NCBI RefSeq assembly: GCF_900119315.1
Contig: NZ_LT827010.1
Location: 1,906,001 to 1,970,000 of the forward strand
Direction of reading: 5' to 3'
DNA: 64,000 nucleotides
Source of the DNA: Actinoplanes sp. SE50/110
Lineage (GTDB): Bacteria > Actinomycetota > Actinomycetes > Mycobacteriales > Micromonosporaceae
This document shows positions 1 through 8,290 of this stretch, one piece after another. The translations under genes were made by a program, and so were the position numbers. Under the pieces are notes generated by a model. It saw only the letters and a program-made list of their open reading frames with translations, was not told the origin of the DNA and ran no database searches. How positions within the stretch are numbered: position 1 is the first letter of the stretch; each line of letters starts with the position of its first letter.

Positions 1-1046
1 ACGACTTCCGGATCGGCATCCCGGACGCGTCGCTGTTCCCGTTCGACACCTGGCGGCGGATGGTCGCCGCCGAGCTGCGGCTGCGGGCGAACGGGCCGGG
101 CACCTACGCCGACCCGTACGGTCATCCCGCCCTGCGCGCCGCGATCGCCCGCTACCTCGGGTACGCCCGGTCGATCCGGGTCACCGAGGATGAGGTGCTG
201 GTCACCAACGGGGTGCAGCACGCGCTGGACCTGATCGGGCGGGTGCTGCTGCGGCCCGGGGACACGGTCGCGGTGGAGGAGCCGGGATATCCGCCGGCCC
301 GGGCGCTGTTCGCCTCGCTCGGCGCGCGGGTGGTGGGCGTGCCGGTGGACGATGCCGGGCTGGTCGTCGACCGGCTGCCGGCGCACGCGCGGATCGTCTA
401 CGTGACGCCGTCGCACCAGTTTCCGCTCGGGGCGGTTCTCAGCCTGGATCGACGGCGGCAGCTGCTGGACTGGGCGCGGCGGCGGCAGAGCGCGATCGTC
501 GAGGACGACTACGACAGTGAGTTCCGGTTCGGGAGCCGTCCGCTCGAACCCCTGCGGGCCCTCGACCGGTGCGGGCGGGTGCTCTACGTGGGCACCTTCT
601 CCAAAACCATGCTGCCCACCATCCGTACGGGGTTCGTGCTGACCCCGCCGGGACTGCGGGATGCGCTGGCCGCCGCCCGGCAGCTCGGGGACGGGCACGG
701 GCAGGTGGCGATGCAGGCGGCGCTGGCCCGGTTCATCGACGAGGGGCAGCTGGCCCGGCACGTGCGGCGGGCCCGCCGGGAGTACGCGGCACGCCACGCC
801 CGGATCGCCGGGCTTCTGAGCGATATTTCGGGATGTGAAGTGCTGCCGTCGGCCGCGGGGCTGCACGTCACCGTGCTGATGCCCCGCGACCAGCCCGACA
901 TTTCCGAAATCGCGGGCAAGAGAGGGCTAGCGGTCGACGACCTGAGCCGGTACGGCGGCGACCGGCCGGGCCTCGTCCTCGGCTTCGGCGCCGTCGACCC
1001 CGCGCTCATCGACGAGGGCCTGGCACTTCTGGCCGAACTGCTCTGA
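1..1046 (+). CDS. MocR/PdxR-type aminotransferase domain protein (5' truncated by window edge)
   Basis: The reading frame is open from base 3, so the gene starts upstream; 347 residues are visible. This is a fold-type I PLP-dependent aminotransferase. The first visible residues (DFRIGIPDASLFPFDTWRR) are the usual start of the aminotransferase domain in MocR regulators, which carry an N-terminal GntR winged helix; that helix would lie outside the window. PLP-site features are visible: EDDYDSEFRF near base 510 and the Schiff-base lysine in GTFSKTMLP (codon at base 603). Family members bind PLP and regulate PLP synthesis, GABA use or transport genes. The neighbouring amino acid permease converges on it and is a plausible target. 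Whether the wHTH is present cannot be seen. Confidence 0.85.
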   Translation, partial: DFRIGIPDASLFPFDTWRRMVAAELRLRANGPGTYADPYGHPALRAAIARYLGYARSIRVTEDEVLVTNGVQHALDLIGRVLLRPGDTVAVEEPGYPPARALFASLGARVVGVPVDDAGLVVDRLPAHARIVYVTPSHQFPLGAVLSLDRRRQLLDWARRRQSAIVEDDYDSEFRFGSRPLEPLRALDRCGRVLYVGTFSKTMLPTIRTGFVLTPPGLRDALAAARQLGDGHGQVAMQAALARFIDEGQLARHVRRARREYAARHARIAGLLSDISGCEVLPSAAGLHVTVLMPRDQPDISEIAGKRGLAVDDLSRYGGDRPGLVLGFGAVDPALIDEGLALLAELL

Positions 1047-2372
1047 CCCCGCGCGAGCGCCCGACGCCGGGTGGGTGTCAGGCGCCGCGCCGATGGCGGA
1101 CCCGGCGCCCGCGTCCGTACGGGAGGCGGCGGCACCGGCGCCGGACCGTACGGTGCCGGCCCGGCCGGCCGCCCGGTCGACGGCGAAGCGGTAGATCAGC
1201 GCGCCCGCCGCGAACACCAGGCTGAGCAGCGCCGGCCACCCGTTCAGCCAGAACAGTCCGCACACCGCCACGAACGCCACCCCGGCCACCGCCCGCGACC
1301 AGCCCCGCGGCAGCAGGCGTACCGCGGCGGCCGTGCCGAACACGTACACCAGGGTGAAGCATCCGGTGACCAGCAGCGCCGAGGTTCGCAGTCCGAGCGG
1401 CAGCAGCGCGCACAGGATGCTCGCCACGTAGATGAAGGTCAGCGAGCGGCGCCGGCCCCCGAAGACCCGGGCCGGCAAGGCGCCGTCCGCGGCCAGTGCC
1501 ACCCCCAACCGGCTCGACCCGGCGTAGTACGCGTTCACCGCCCCGAGGGTGAGCACCACCGACACCACCGCGGTGATCGCCCGCACCGGCCCGCCCAGCC
1601 CGATCGCCAGCAGGTCGGCCAGCGGCGCGCGGCTGCCGGCCAGGGCGGGACCGAGGGCCAGCACGCTGACCGCGGCCACCGCCAGGTAGAGCACGCCGAC
1701 CACGGCGACCGCGAGCATGGTGGCCCGGGGCACGTCGCGGCGCGGGTTCCGGTATTCCGCGGACAGCGAGGACAGTGCTTCCCAGCCGGCGAAGCCCCAG
1801 ACCAGCAGGGCGGTGGCCGAGCCGATCCCGGCGAGGCCGTGCGGGGCGAACGGGTGCAGGTTGCCGAGGTCGAGGTGGGGGAGCGCGGCCAGCACGGTCA
1901 CCACCAGCAGGGTGGCCAGGGTGCCGGTGAGCACCAGCTGGACCCGGCCGGAGACGCGCAGGCCGAACCAGTTCATCGCGTAGCCCGCGGTGACCACCCC
2001 GAGGAAGGTGACGAATTCGGTGGTCCGGCCGCCGCCGACGGCGCCCGCCACGTACCCGCCGGTGAAGGCCGCGGCGACCGGGGCGCCGAGCGGAACGGCG
2101 AAGTAGAAGCACCAGCCCACCGCGGCGGACGCCCGGCGGCCGAAGGCCATGCCGGCGTACGTGGCGACCCCGCCGCCGTCCGGATAGCGCGCGCCGAGCG
2201 CGGCGAAGGTCCAGGCCAGTGGCGCGGAGAGGACGATCAGGGCGAGCCAGGCGACCAGCGCGGCGGGGCCGGCGGCCGCGGCGGCCAGGGCGGGCAGCGA
2301 GATCAGGCCGGTGCCCAGGACGGCGCCGATGGAGAGGGCGGCACCCTGGGACACCGAGAGTCGGGCGGTCAT
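927..2372 (-). CDS. APC-family amino acid permease
   Basis: A 481-residue polytopic membrane protein. From the start (MTARLSVSQGAALSIG) it shows the APC-superfamily helix 1 motif GAVLGTGLISLP and about 12 hydrophobic segments up to roughly residue 410, followed by an Ala/Gly-rich hydrophilic tail of about 70 residues. The ATG at 2372 is chosen because the open frame upstream is hydrophilic and not permease-like. The last 120 bases run antisense through the end of the convergent aminotransferase gene. This tail is probably under weak constraint. The role is likely uptake or exchange of an amino acid or amine across the cytoplasmic membrane; the substrate is not determinable. Confidence 0.85.
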   Translation of the reverse strand: MTARLSVSQGAALSIGAVLGTGLISLPALAAAAAGPAALVAWLALIVLSAPLAWTFAALGARYPDGGGVATYAGMAFGRRASAAVGWCFYFAVPLGAPVAAAFTGGYVAGAVGGGRTTEFVTFLGVVTAGYAMNWFGLRVSGRVQLVLTGTLATLLVVTVLAALPHLDLGNLHPFAPHGLAGIGSATALLVWGFAGWEALSSLSAEYRNPRRDVPRATMLAVAVVGVLYLAVAAVSVLALGPALAGSRAPLADLLAIGLGGPVRAITAVVSVVLTLGAVNAYYAGSSRLGVALAADGALPARVFGGRRRSLTFIYVASILCALLPLGLRTSALLVTGCFTLVYVFGTAAAVRLLPRGWSRAVAGVAFVAVCGLFWLNGWPALLSLVFAAGALIYRFAVDRAAGRAGTVRSGAGAAASRTDAGAGSAIGAAPDTHPASGARAGSEQFGQKCQALVDERGVDGAEAEDEARPVAAVPAQVVDR

Positions 2373-2440
2373 GACCTTGAATCTAGAGCCGGATTGGCCT
2401 CGGCGGGAAAGCCAATCCGGGCCGTTCCGGGTGGGCCAAT

Positions 2441-3067
2441 TCAGAAGCCGAGCCTGGCGCCCCGCAACCGTTCGGCGGTCGCCGGGTCGCCGTCGATCCG
2501 CACCGTCGCGACCCGCTGCCGCCCGGAGAAGAACAGGGCGAGCTCGCCGGCGTCCCCGGTGATCCGGACCTGCGGGGCCGGCCCGGTGCGCACCGGCGGG
2601 AACCCGTCGGCGATCACCTCGGCCTGCACCCCGGCCCGGCGCAGGGCGACCCGGGCGGTGAGTCGGACGCTGCGCCAGAGCGCGGCCTGGTGCCCGGCGG
2701 GCAGCGGTCGCGGCTCCCACGACGCCCCGGCGCGGCGGACGTCCTCGTGGTGGATGAAGAATTCCAGGGTGTTGGTCAGGCCGTCGGTCAGCGGGTTGCT
2801 GACCGGGCTCCACACCGGGGGCTGGCGCACCTCGGCGATCAGGGCGGGGTAGGGCAGGGCGGCCTTGGCCGTCCGCACCCGCTCGGCGTAGGGGTGCAGG
2901 GCCGGGATGAACATTCCGGCGCCGGCGTCCGGACGGCGGTCCCGGACCACCAGATGGGCGGCCAGATCCCGGGTGGTCCAGCCGGCGCAGAGCGTCGGCG
3001 CGTCCGGACCCTCGCGCAGCAGCAGGTCGGCGAGGAGCCGGCGTTCCTGACGGGCGTAGTCGTTCAT
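2441..3067 (-). CDS. TIGR03085-like DinB/maleylpyruvate isomerase-family protein
   Basis: 208 residues from ATG at 3067 (MNDYARQERRLLADLLLREG). The pattern with LCAGWTTRDLAAHLVVRD near residue 40 and FFIHHEDVRRAG near residue 110 is typical of the TIGR03085 actinobacterial branch of the DinB-like four-helix metal-binding proteins, related to mycothiol-dependent maleylpyruvate isomerase. The histidines in AAHL and IHHED are the likely metal ligands. Biochemical function is unknown for this branch. It lies 68 bases upstream of the APC permease start on the same strand and could share its transcript. The open frame extends 39 codons further upstream, but those residues do not resemble the family. 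Confidence 0.8.
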   Translation of the reverse strand: MNDYARQERRLLADLLLREGPDAPTLCAGWTTRDLAAHLVVRDRRPDAGAGMFIPALHPYAERVRTAKAALPYPALIAEVRQPPVWSPVSNPLTDGLTNTLEFFIHHEDVRRAGASWEPRPLPAGHQAALWRSVRLTARVALRRAGVQAEVIADGFPPVRTGPAPQVRITGDAGELALFFSGRQRVATVRIDGDPATAERLRGARLGF

Positions 3068-3206
3068 CGGCCGATGGTATGCGCGCTCGCGGTGACCGGT
3101 GTAATTGTCACCACAATGTAAACGGTGGGCTGGCGGGCCGCGGTTCGGCAGGATGGGATCGGTAAGGCCGGAAACCCCGGCCAATGCTTACCAGTCAGGT
3201 AGGAAA

Positions 3207-4982
3207 TTGACCAGCAGCGCCAGCCGTGACGTGCTGGGACGGGGTCTGCGGGTGCTCGGCCACGCGATCCGCACGGAGCCTCGGCTCTTCACCGTCGGCA
3301 CGATCGGCAGCAGCCTCTTCGGGCTGCTCATCATCGCCAACTCATACGTGGTCGGCTGGGTGATCGGCCATGTCGTCGTGCCCGCCTTCGCCGAGCACCG
3401 GGCCACCGCTAGCCGGCTCGGCCTGGTCGCCGCGATCTTCCTGGGTGTCAGCGCGCTGCGGGTGGCCAGCATCTTCGGCCGCCGGCTCGGCGCCGGGTAC
3501 ATGCAGTTCCGGCTGCAGGCGCGGTACCGGGCCGCGGTCACCCGGCGCTACCTGTCGCTGCCGCCGGCCTGGCACCAGCGGCACGCCACCGGCACCCTGC
3601 TGTCCAATGCGAACTCCGACGTGGAGGCCGCCTGGGCGCCGATCGCGCCGCTGCCGTTCGCGGTCGGCACCGTGGTGATGCTGGCCGGCGCGCTGGTCTC
3701 GCTGTTCCTCACCGACTGGGTGCTGGCCCTGGTCGGAGCCACCCTGTTCCCCGCGCTGTTCGGGCTCAACCTGGTCTACTCCCGGCGGATGTCGCCGCGG
3801 CAGATCCGGGTCCAGCAGAACCGGGCCACGGTCAGCGCGGTCGCGCACGAGAGCTTCGACGGCGCCCTGGTGGTCAAGACGATGGGCCGGGAGGCCGACG
3901 AGTCCCGCCGGTTCGGGGTGTTCGTCGACGAGCTGCGCGACTCGCTGATCGCGGTCGGCCGGCTCCGCGGCCTGTTCGACCCGCTGATGGACAGCCTGCC
4001 CAGCCTGGGCACGCTGGCCGTGCTGCTGCTCGGCACCTGGCGGCTGCGGTCCGGCGCGATCGGGGTCGCCGACCTGGTCAGTGTCGCGTTCCTGTTCACC
4101 GTGCTGGCCTTCCCGGTGCGCGCGATCGGCTGGGTGGTGGGCGAGCTGCCGCGCAGCGTGGCCGGTTGGGACCGGGTCCAGGCGGTCCTCGGCGCGGAGG
4201 GCGACCTGGCGTACGGCGAGGGCACGCTGCCCGGCACCGGCCCCGCCGAGCTGCGCTTCGACCGGGTCTCCTACCGGTACGCGGACGGCCCCGAGGTGTT
4301 GCACGACGTGAGTTTCACCGTCCCGGCCGGCCGGACCGTGGCGCTGGTCGGCGCGACCGGCTCGGGCAAGTCGACGATCGCCTCGCTCGCCGTCCGGCTG
4401 GTCGACCCGGAGTCCGGCACGGTCGCCGTGGACGGCGTGAAACTTCCCGACCTGGCGCTGTCCGCGCTGGCCGGGTCCACCGCGCTGGTCCCGCAGATCC
4501 CGTTCGTCTTCGACGACACGGTGCGCGGCAACATCGCCCTGGACCGGCCGGAGGTGGACGACACGCGGGTCCGGACGGCGCTGGAACTGGCCCAGGCCGC
4601 CCGGTTCGTCGACGGGCTGCCGGCCGGGCTGGACACCCCGGTCGGCGAGCGCGGCACGTCGCTCTCCGGCGGGCAGCGGCAGCGGCTCACCCTGGCCCGG
4701 GCACTGGCCGGCAAGCCGCGGCTGCTGGTGCTCGACGACGCGACCAGCGCGGTCGACCCGCGGGTGGAGGCGGCCGTGCTCGGCGCGCTGCGCGGGGCGG
4801 ACGCCGGCGCGTCGATCCTGGTGGTGGCATATCGGCGGGCCACCATCGCGCTCGCCGACGAGGTGGTCTACCTGAACCGCGGGCGGGTGGTGGCGACCGG
4901 GACGCACACCGGGCTGATGGCGGCGCACGAGGGCTATCGCGAGCTGGTCACCGCATACGAGAAGGCCGAGGAGCGGCGATGA
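3207..4982 (+). CDS. ABC exporter, transmembrane-ATPase half transporter (degenerate NBD partner)
   Basis: About 591 residues: an N-terminal six-helix type I exporter domain (residues ~1-310) and a nucleotide-binding domain. Walker A is GATGSGKS, the signature is the canonical LSGGQRQR, but Walker B ends in LLVLDDATS with Asp in place of the catalytic Glu, and the H-loop His is replaced by Tyr (VVAYRRAT). Together with the next gene this fits a heterodimeric exporter with one dead ATP site. The TTG at 3207 is preferred because AGGTAGGAA sits just upstream; an in-frame ATG at 3153 and TTG at 3105 are alternatives. Its stop overlaps the next start (ATGA). Substrate unknown; lipid or drug export is typical of the family. 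Confidence 0.85.
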   Translation: MTSSASRDVLGRGLRVLGHAIRTEPRLFTVGTIGSSLFGLLIIANSYVVGWVIGHVVVPAFAEHRATASRLGLVAAIFLGVSALRVASIFGRRLGAGYMQFRLQARYRAAVTRRYLSLPPAWHQRHATGTLLSNANSDVEAAWAPIAPLPFAVGTVVMLAGALVSLFLTDWVLALVGATLFPALFGLNLVYSRRMSPRQIRVQQNRATVSAVAHESFDGALVVKTMGREADESRRFGVFVDELRDSLIAVGRLRGLFDPLMDSLPSLGTLAVLLLGTWRLRSGAIGVADLVSVAFLFTVLAFPVRAIGWVVGELPRSVAGWDRVQAVLGAEGDLAYGEGTLPGTGPAELRFDRVSYRYADGPEVLHDVSFTVPAGRTVALVGATGSGKSTIASLAVRLVDPESGTVAVDGVKLPDLALSALAGSTALVPQIPFVFDDTVRGNIALDRPEVDDTRVRTALELAQAARFVDGLPAGLDTPVGERGTSLSGGQRQRLTLARALAGKPRLLVLDDATSAVDPRVEAAVLGALRGADAGASILVVAYRRATIALADEVVYLNRGRVVATGTHTGLMAAHEGYRELVTAYEKAEERR

Positions 4983-6742
4983 GCGCCGAGGGGACGCTGG
5001 CCACCATCCGGCGCGGGCTGGCGCTCTCGCCGGAGCTGCGGACCGGGCTGGGCGGCACGATGGTCCTGGCGTTGCTGCAGATGGCCGGGCGGGTGGCCGT
5101 GCCGATCGCGGTGCAGCAGGGCATCGACCACGGGGTGCGCGCCCCGGGCGGCCCGGACGTCGGTGTCGTGGTGCGGATCGTCGGGCTGACCCTGGGCGCG
5201 CTGCTGATCTCGACGCTCTGCGGCTATCTGATGACCCGGCGGCTGTTCACGGTCAGCGAGACCGCGCTGGGCGGGCTGCGGTCGCGGACCTTCCGGCACG
5301 TGCACGACCTGTCGATGCTGCACCAGCAGTCCGAGCGGCGCGGTTCGATGGTGTCCCGGGTGACCAGCGACGTCGACCAGATCTCCCAGTTCCTGCAGAC
5401 CGGCGGGGTGCAGCTGCTGCTGGCGGCCGGGCAGCTTCTGGTGTCGGCGGCGGTGATGTTCGCGTACAGCTGGCAGTTGGCCCTTGTGGTTCTCCTCGCC
5501 TTCGGGCCGGCCCTGGGGGTGAGCCGCCTGTTCCAGCGGCGGCTGCGCGCGGTCTATCAGGCGTCCCGCGAGCGCACCGGCGTGATGCTGGGCGCGGTCG
5601 CGGAGAGCGTCGTGGGCGCCACGGTGATCCGGGCGTACGGGGTGGCCGGCCGCACCCAGGCCCGGCTGGACACCTCGATCGACTCGCTCCGGGTGGCCCA
5701 GCAGAAAGCCCTGCGGACCAGCGTGACCAGCTTCTCCAGCGGCGAGATCGGGGCCGGTCTGGCGCTGGCCGGGGTGGTGGTGACCGGGGTCTGGCTCGGC
5801 GTGGACGGGAAGCTCACGGTCGGGCAGCTGACCGCGTTCCTGTTCCTGGTCACGCTCTTCATCCAGCCCGTGCAGATCGCCACCGACATGCTGAACGAGG
5901 CGCAGAACGCGGTGGCCGGCTGGCGCCGCATCCTGGACGTGCTGGACGTCGAGCCGGACGTCGCCGACCCGGACGACCGCGGTGTCGAACTGCCCGCCGG
6001 GCCGCTGTCGGTGCGCTTCGCCGACGTGTCGTTCCGCTATCCGGGCGGTCCGATCGTGCTCGCCGGCGTCGACCTGGATCTGCCGGCCCGGCGCAAGTAT
6101 GCGGTGGTGGGCGAGACCGGCAGCGGCAAGACCACGTTCGCCAAGCTGCTGACCCGGCTGATGGATCCGGCGCAGGGGCGGGTGCTGCTCTCCGGTACGC
6201 CGCTGACCTCGGTGCGGTTCTCGTCGCTGCGGTCGCGGGTGGTGATGGTGCCGCAGGACGGGTTCCTGTTCGACGCGACGATCGCGGAGAACATCCGGTT
6301 CGCCGAGCCGTCGCTGACCGACGGGCAGCTCACCGCGGCCTTCGCCGAGCTCGGGCTCGGCGACTGGTTGGCCGGGCTGCCGGCCGGCCTGCAAACCCCG
6401 GTGGGGGAGCGCGGAGAGGCGCTCAGCGTCGGCGAGCGGCAGCTGGTGGCGCTGGTCCGGGCGTACGTGGCGGACCCCGACCTGCTCGTCCTGGACGAGG
6501 CGACCAGTGCGGTCGATCCGGCCACCGAGGTGCGCCTGCAGCACGCGCTGGACCTGGTCACCCGCGGGCGGACGACGGTGGCCATCGCGCACCGGCTGTC
6601 CACCGCCCAGGCCGCCGACGAGGTGATCGTGGTGGACGCGGGCCGCGTCGTGCAACGCGGCCCGCATGCCCGGCTCGTGGCCGAGGAGGGCTCGACCTAC
6701 GCGAAGCTCTATGCCAGCTGGTTGGAACAGACCCGCAGTTAG
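4979..6742 (+). CDS. ABC exporter, transmembrane-ATPase half transporter (catalytic NBD partner)
   Basis: 587 residues, translationally coupled to the preceding half transporter through a 4-base ATGA overlap. It has a six-helix membrane domain followed by an NBD with Walker A GETGSGKT, an intact Walker B with catalytic Glu (LLVLDEATS) and the H-loop His (IAHRLST). Its signature motif is the degenerate LSVGERQ instead of LSGGQ. The lesions are complementary to those in the upstream partner: the good composite site pairs this Walker A/Glu with the partner's LSGGQ. This is the textbook arrangement of heterodimeric exporters of the TM287/288 class. It converges with the S4 gene, the stop codons overlapping. 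Confidence 0.87.
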   Translation: MSAEGTLATIRRGLALSPELRTGLGGTMVLALLQMAGRVAVPIAVQQGIDHGVRAPGGPDVGVVVRIVGLTLGALLISTLCGYLMTRRLFTVSETALGGLRSRTFRHVHDLSMLHQQSERRGSMVSRVTSDVDQISQFLQTGGVQLLLAAGQLLVSAAVMFAYSWQLALVVLLAFGPALGVSRLFQRRLRAVYQASRERTGVMLGAVAESVVGATVIRAYGVAGRTQARLDTSIDSLRVAQQKALRTSVTSFSSGEIGAGLALAGVVVTGVWLGVDGKLTVGQLTAFLFLVTLFIQPVQIATDMLNEAQNAVAGWRRILDVLDVEPDVADPDDRGVELPAGPLSVRFADVSFRYPGGPIVLAGVDLDLPARRKYAVVGETGSGKTTFAKLLTRLMDPAQGRVLLSGTPLTSVRFSSLRSRVVMVPQDGFLFDATIAENIRFAEPSLTDGQLTAAFAELGLGDWLAGLPAGLQTPVGERGEALSVGERQLVALVRAYVADPDLLVLDEATSAVDPATEVRLQHALDLVTRGRTTVAIAHRLSTAQAADEVIVVDAGRVVQRGPHARLVAEEGSTYAKLYASWLEQTRS

Positions 6743-7347
6743 CGGGCGTAGTACTCGACGACCAGCTGTTCGTCGCAGAGGACCGGCACCTCGGTGCGCT
6801 GCGGGACGCGCACCACCGTGGTGCGCAGCTCCGCCAGGGCGGTGGACAGGTAGGGCGCGGTCGGCCCGTCGAGGTGCGCGCCGGTGGCGGCGATCTGAAA
6901 CGGCGGCTTCTGCCGGCTGGACTCGCGCACCTCGATCACCTGACCGGGCTGCACGCGGTAGCCGGGCCGGTCCACCTTCCTGCCGTCGACCGTGAAGTGG
7001 CCGTGCACCACCAGCTGGCGGGCCTGGTAGATGGTGCGGGCCAGCCCGGCCCGGTAGACGGTGGCATCCAGCCGGCGCTCCAGCAGGGTGACCATGTTCT
7101 CGCCGGTCTTGCCCCCGGCCCGGTGGGCGGCGTCGTACGCGGCCCGCATCTGCACCTCGCTGATGTTGTACTGGTGCCGCAGGCGCTGCTTCTCCAGCAG
7201 CCGGACCTGGTAGTCCGAGCTCTTGCGCCGGCCGCGGCCGTGCACGCCCGGCGGGAACGGGCGCCGCTCGAAGTACTTCACACACTTGCGGGTCAGCGGG
7301 ATGCCCAGCGCCCGGGACAGCTTCGCTTTGGGTCGGGAGTTGTTCAA
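6739..7347 (-). CDS. rpsD: 30S ribosomal protein S4 (probable second copy)
   Basis: 202 residues, full length for S4. The start is TTG at 7347, preceded by AGGAG at the right distance, giving (M)[14 protein letters not shown]. Family blocks are clear: [34 protein letters not shown], the S4 RNA-binding fold around residues 90-150 ([30 protein letters not shown]) and the C-terminal [13 protein letters not shown]4 nucleates 30S assembly on 16S rRNA. In actinobacteria the housekeeping rpsD sits in the rpoA-rplQ ribosomal operon, which is absent here, so I infer this is a paralog. It is monocistronic, convergent with the exporter and divergent from the DUF2470 gene, with iron-box-like sites 15 bases ahead of its start codon. 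Confidence 0.93.
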   Translation of the reverse strand: MNNSRPKAKLSRALGIPLTRKCVKYFERRPFPPGVHGRGRRKSSDYQVRLLEKQRLRHQYNISEVQMRAAYDAAHRAGGKTGENMVTLLERRLDATVYRAGLARTIYQARQLVVHGHFTVDGRKVDRPGYRVQPGQVIEVRESSRQKPPFQIAATGAHLDGPTAPYLSTALAELRTTVVRVPQRTEVPVLCDEQLVVEYYAR

Positions 7348-7361
7348 CGCGGTTCTCCTGT

Positions 7362-7400
7362 TACGGTTAGCCTTGCCTAACTTAGGTAAGCCTAACCGGT
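7362..7400. promoter_or_regulatory. Two adjacent iron-box-like (DtxR/IdeR-type) operators between divergent genes
   Basis: Bases 7365-7380 and 7382-7397 form an inverted repeat of 16-base arms around one central C with 14 of 16 positions matching. Each arm region also resembles the 19-base IdeR/DmdR iron box (TTAGGTTAGSCTAACCTAA). Site A is 7362-7380 and site B 7382-7400; by eye each matches about 15-16 of 19 positions. The pair sits 15 bases from the S4 start and 18 bases from the DUF2470 start, so a bound repressor could control both genes. Iron control is inferred from the motif only. Confidence 0.7.
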
Positions 7401-7417
7401 GCCCGGAGGTGCTCGTC

Positions 7418-8143
7418 ATGCAACCCAGTCCCGCCGAGATCGCGCGAACCCTCGCCGCCGGTCACCTGCCCGCCGTCGCCCACATCGCCTGCCACCCCGG
7501 GCCGCTGCCGGTCCGGCACGTCACCGACGCGCAGGGGCGGCCGCTGCTCCTGGTGCCGGCCGGCAGCGCGCTGGCCGCCGCGCTGCGGCCGCAGCCGGGC
7601 AACGACGACGCCGCGCTGGTGCTGGACATCCGGGACGTGCCGCCGATGGTGACCTCGCCGGTGATCGGACGGGTCTGGGTGTCCGGCTGGGCGGCCCGGC
7701 TCGACGGCGACGAGGAGCGGGCCGCGGCCCTCGACTACGCCGACACGGATGCCTGCGGGGACCTGCTCGACGTGGGCGGGACACAGGCGATCTACCGGCT
7801 GGACGTGGCCGAGGTGCGCTTCGAGCGCGGTGGGCACCTGGTCGAGATCGACCCTGACGACTACGCCGCGGCGGCGCCCGATCCGTTGCGCGCCGTCGAA
7901 TTCGATCTGATCGCTGACCTCGCCGACCATCATTCCGCCGAGATGGGCGATTACGTACGACGTCAGCTGGGCCCCGCCGCGCATCCCGGCGACGAGCCGC
8001 GCGTGGTGCGGATGGACCGCTACGGGTTCGTGGTCCGTCTGAACGGCCGCAGCGCCCGGCTGGCGTTTCCCCGCCCGGTCAGCGACCGGCAGGACCTCGC
8101 CCACCTCCTGCACCCCATCCTCTGCCGCCGCTGCGCCGCCTGA
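7418..8143 (+). CDS. DUF2470 domain protein, HugZ-like flavin/heme-fold
   Basis: 241 residues from ATG at 7418, with CGGAGGT seven bases upstream. The N-terminal part (residues ~1-150) looks like a split-barrel pyridoxamine-oxidase-type fold ([27 protein letters not shown]). The C-terminal part ([26 protein letters not shown], then [22 protein letters not shown]) is a DUF2470 domain, which occurs at the C-terminus of heme-degrading HugZ/HutZ proteins. Heme or iron use is therefore a reasonable guess and fits the iron-box-like sequences directly upstream. Activity has not been established for this actinobacterial form. Confidence 0.78.
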   Translation: MQPSPAEIARTLAAGHLPAVAHIACHPGPLPVRHVTDAQGRPLLLVPAGSALAAALRPQPGNDDAALVLDIRDVPPMVTSPVIGRVWVSGWAARLDGDEERAAALDYADTDACGDLLDVGGTQAIYRLDVAEVRFERGGHLVEIDPDDYAAAAPDPLRAVEFDLIADLADHHSAEMGDYVRRQLGPAAHPGDEPRVVRMDRYGFVVRLNGRSARLAFPRPVSDRQDLAHLLHPILCRRCAA

Positions 8144-8225
8144 CCCGGGATCCCGTCGCCCACCCACTGCCGCTGCCGGGCGGTGGGATCCCGCCCCGCT
8201 CACCGATGCCGCGGTGAAGCGGGCA

Positions 8226-8272
8226 GCGAGAAAAGCGGGCGGCCCGCTGCCCGGGCCGCCCGCTTTTCTCGC
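8226..8272. terminator. Bidirectional hairpin terminator
   Basis: A perfect 21-base stem (arms 8226-8246 and 8252-8272) with a 5-base loop lies between two converging genes. The outer part of the arms is GCGAGAAAAGC / GCTTTTCTCGC, giving a T-run on either strand. It probably ends both the DUF2470 transcript and the opposing large-protein transcript. Confidence 0.9.
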
Positions 8273-8290
8273 GTCTCTGCGACGAACTGC

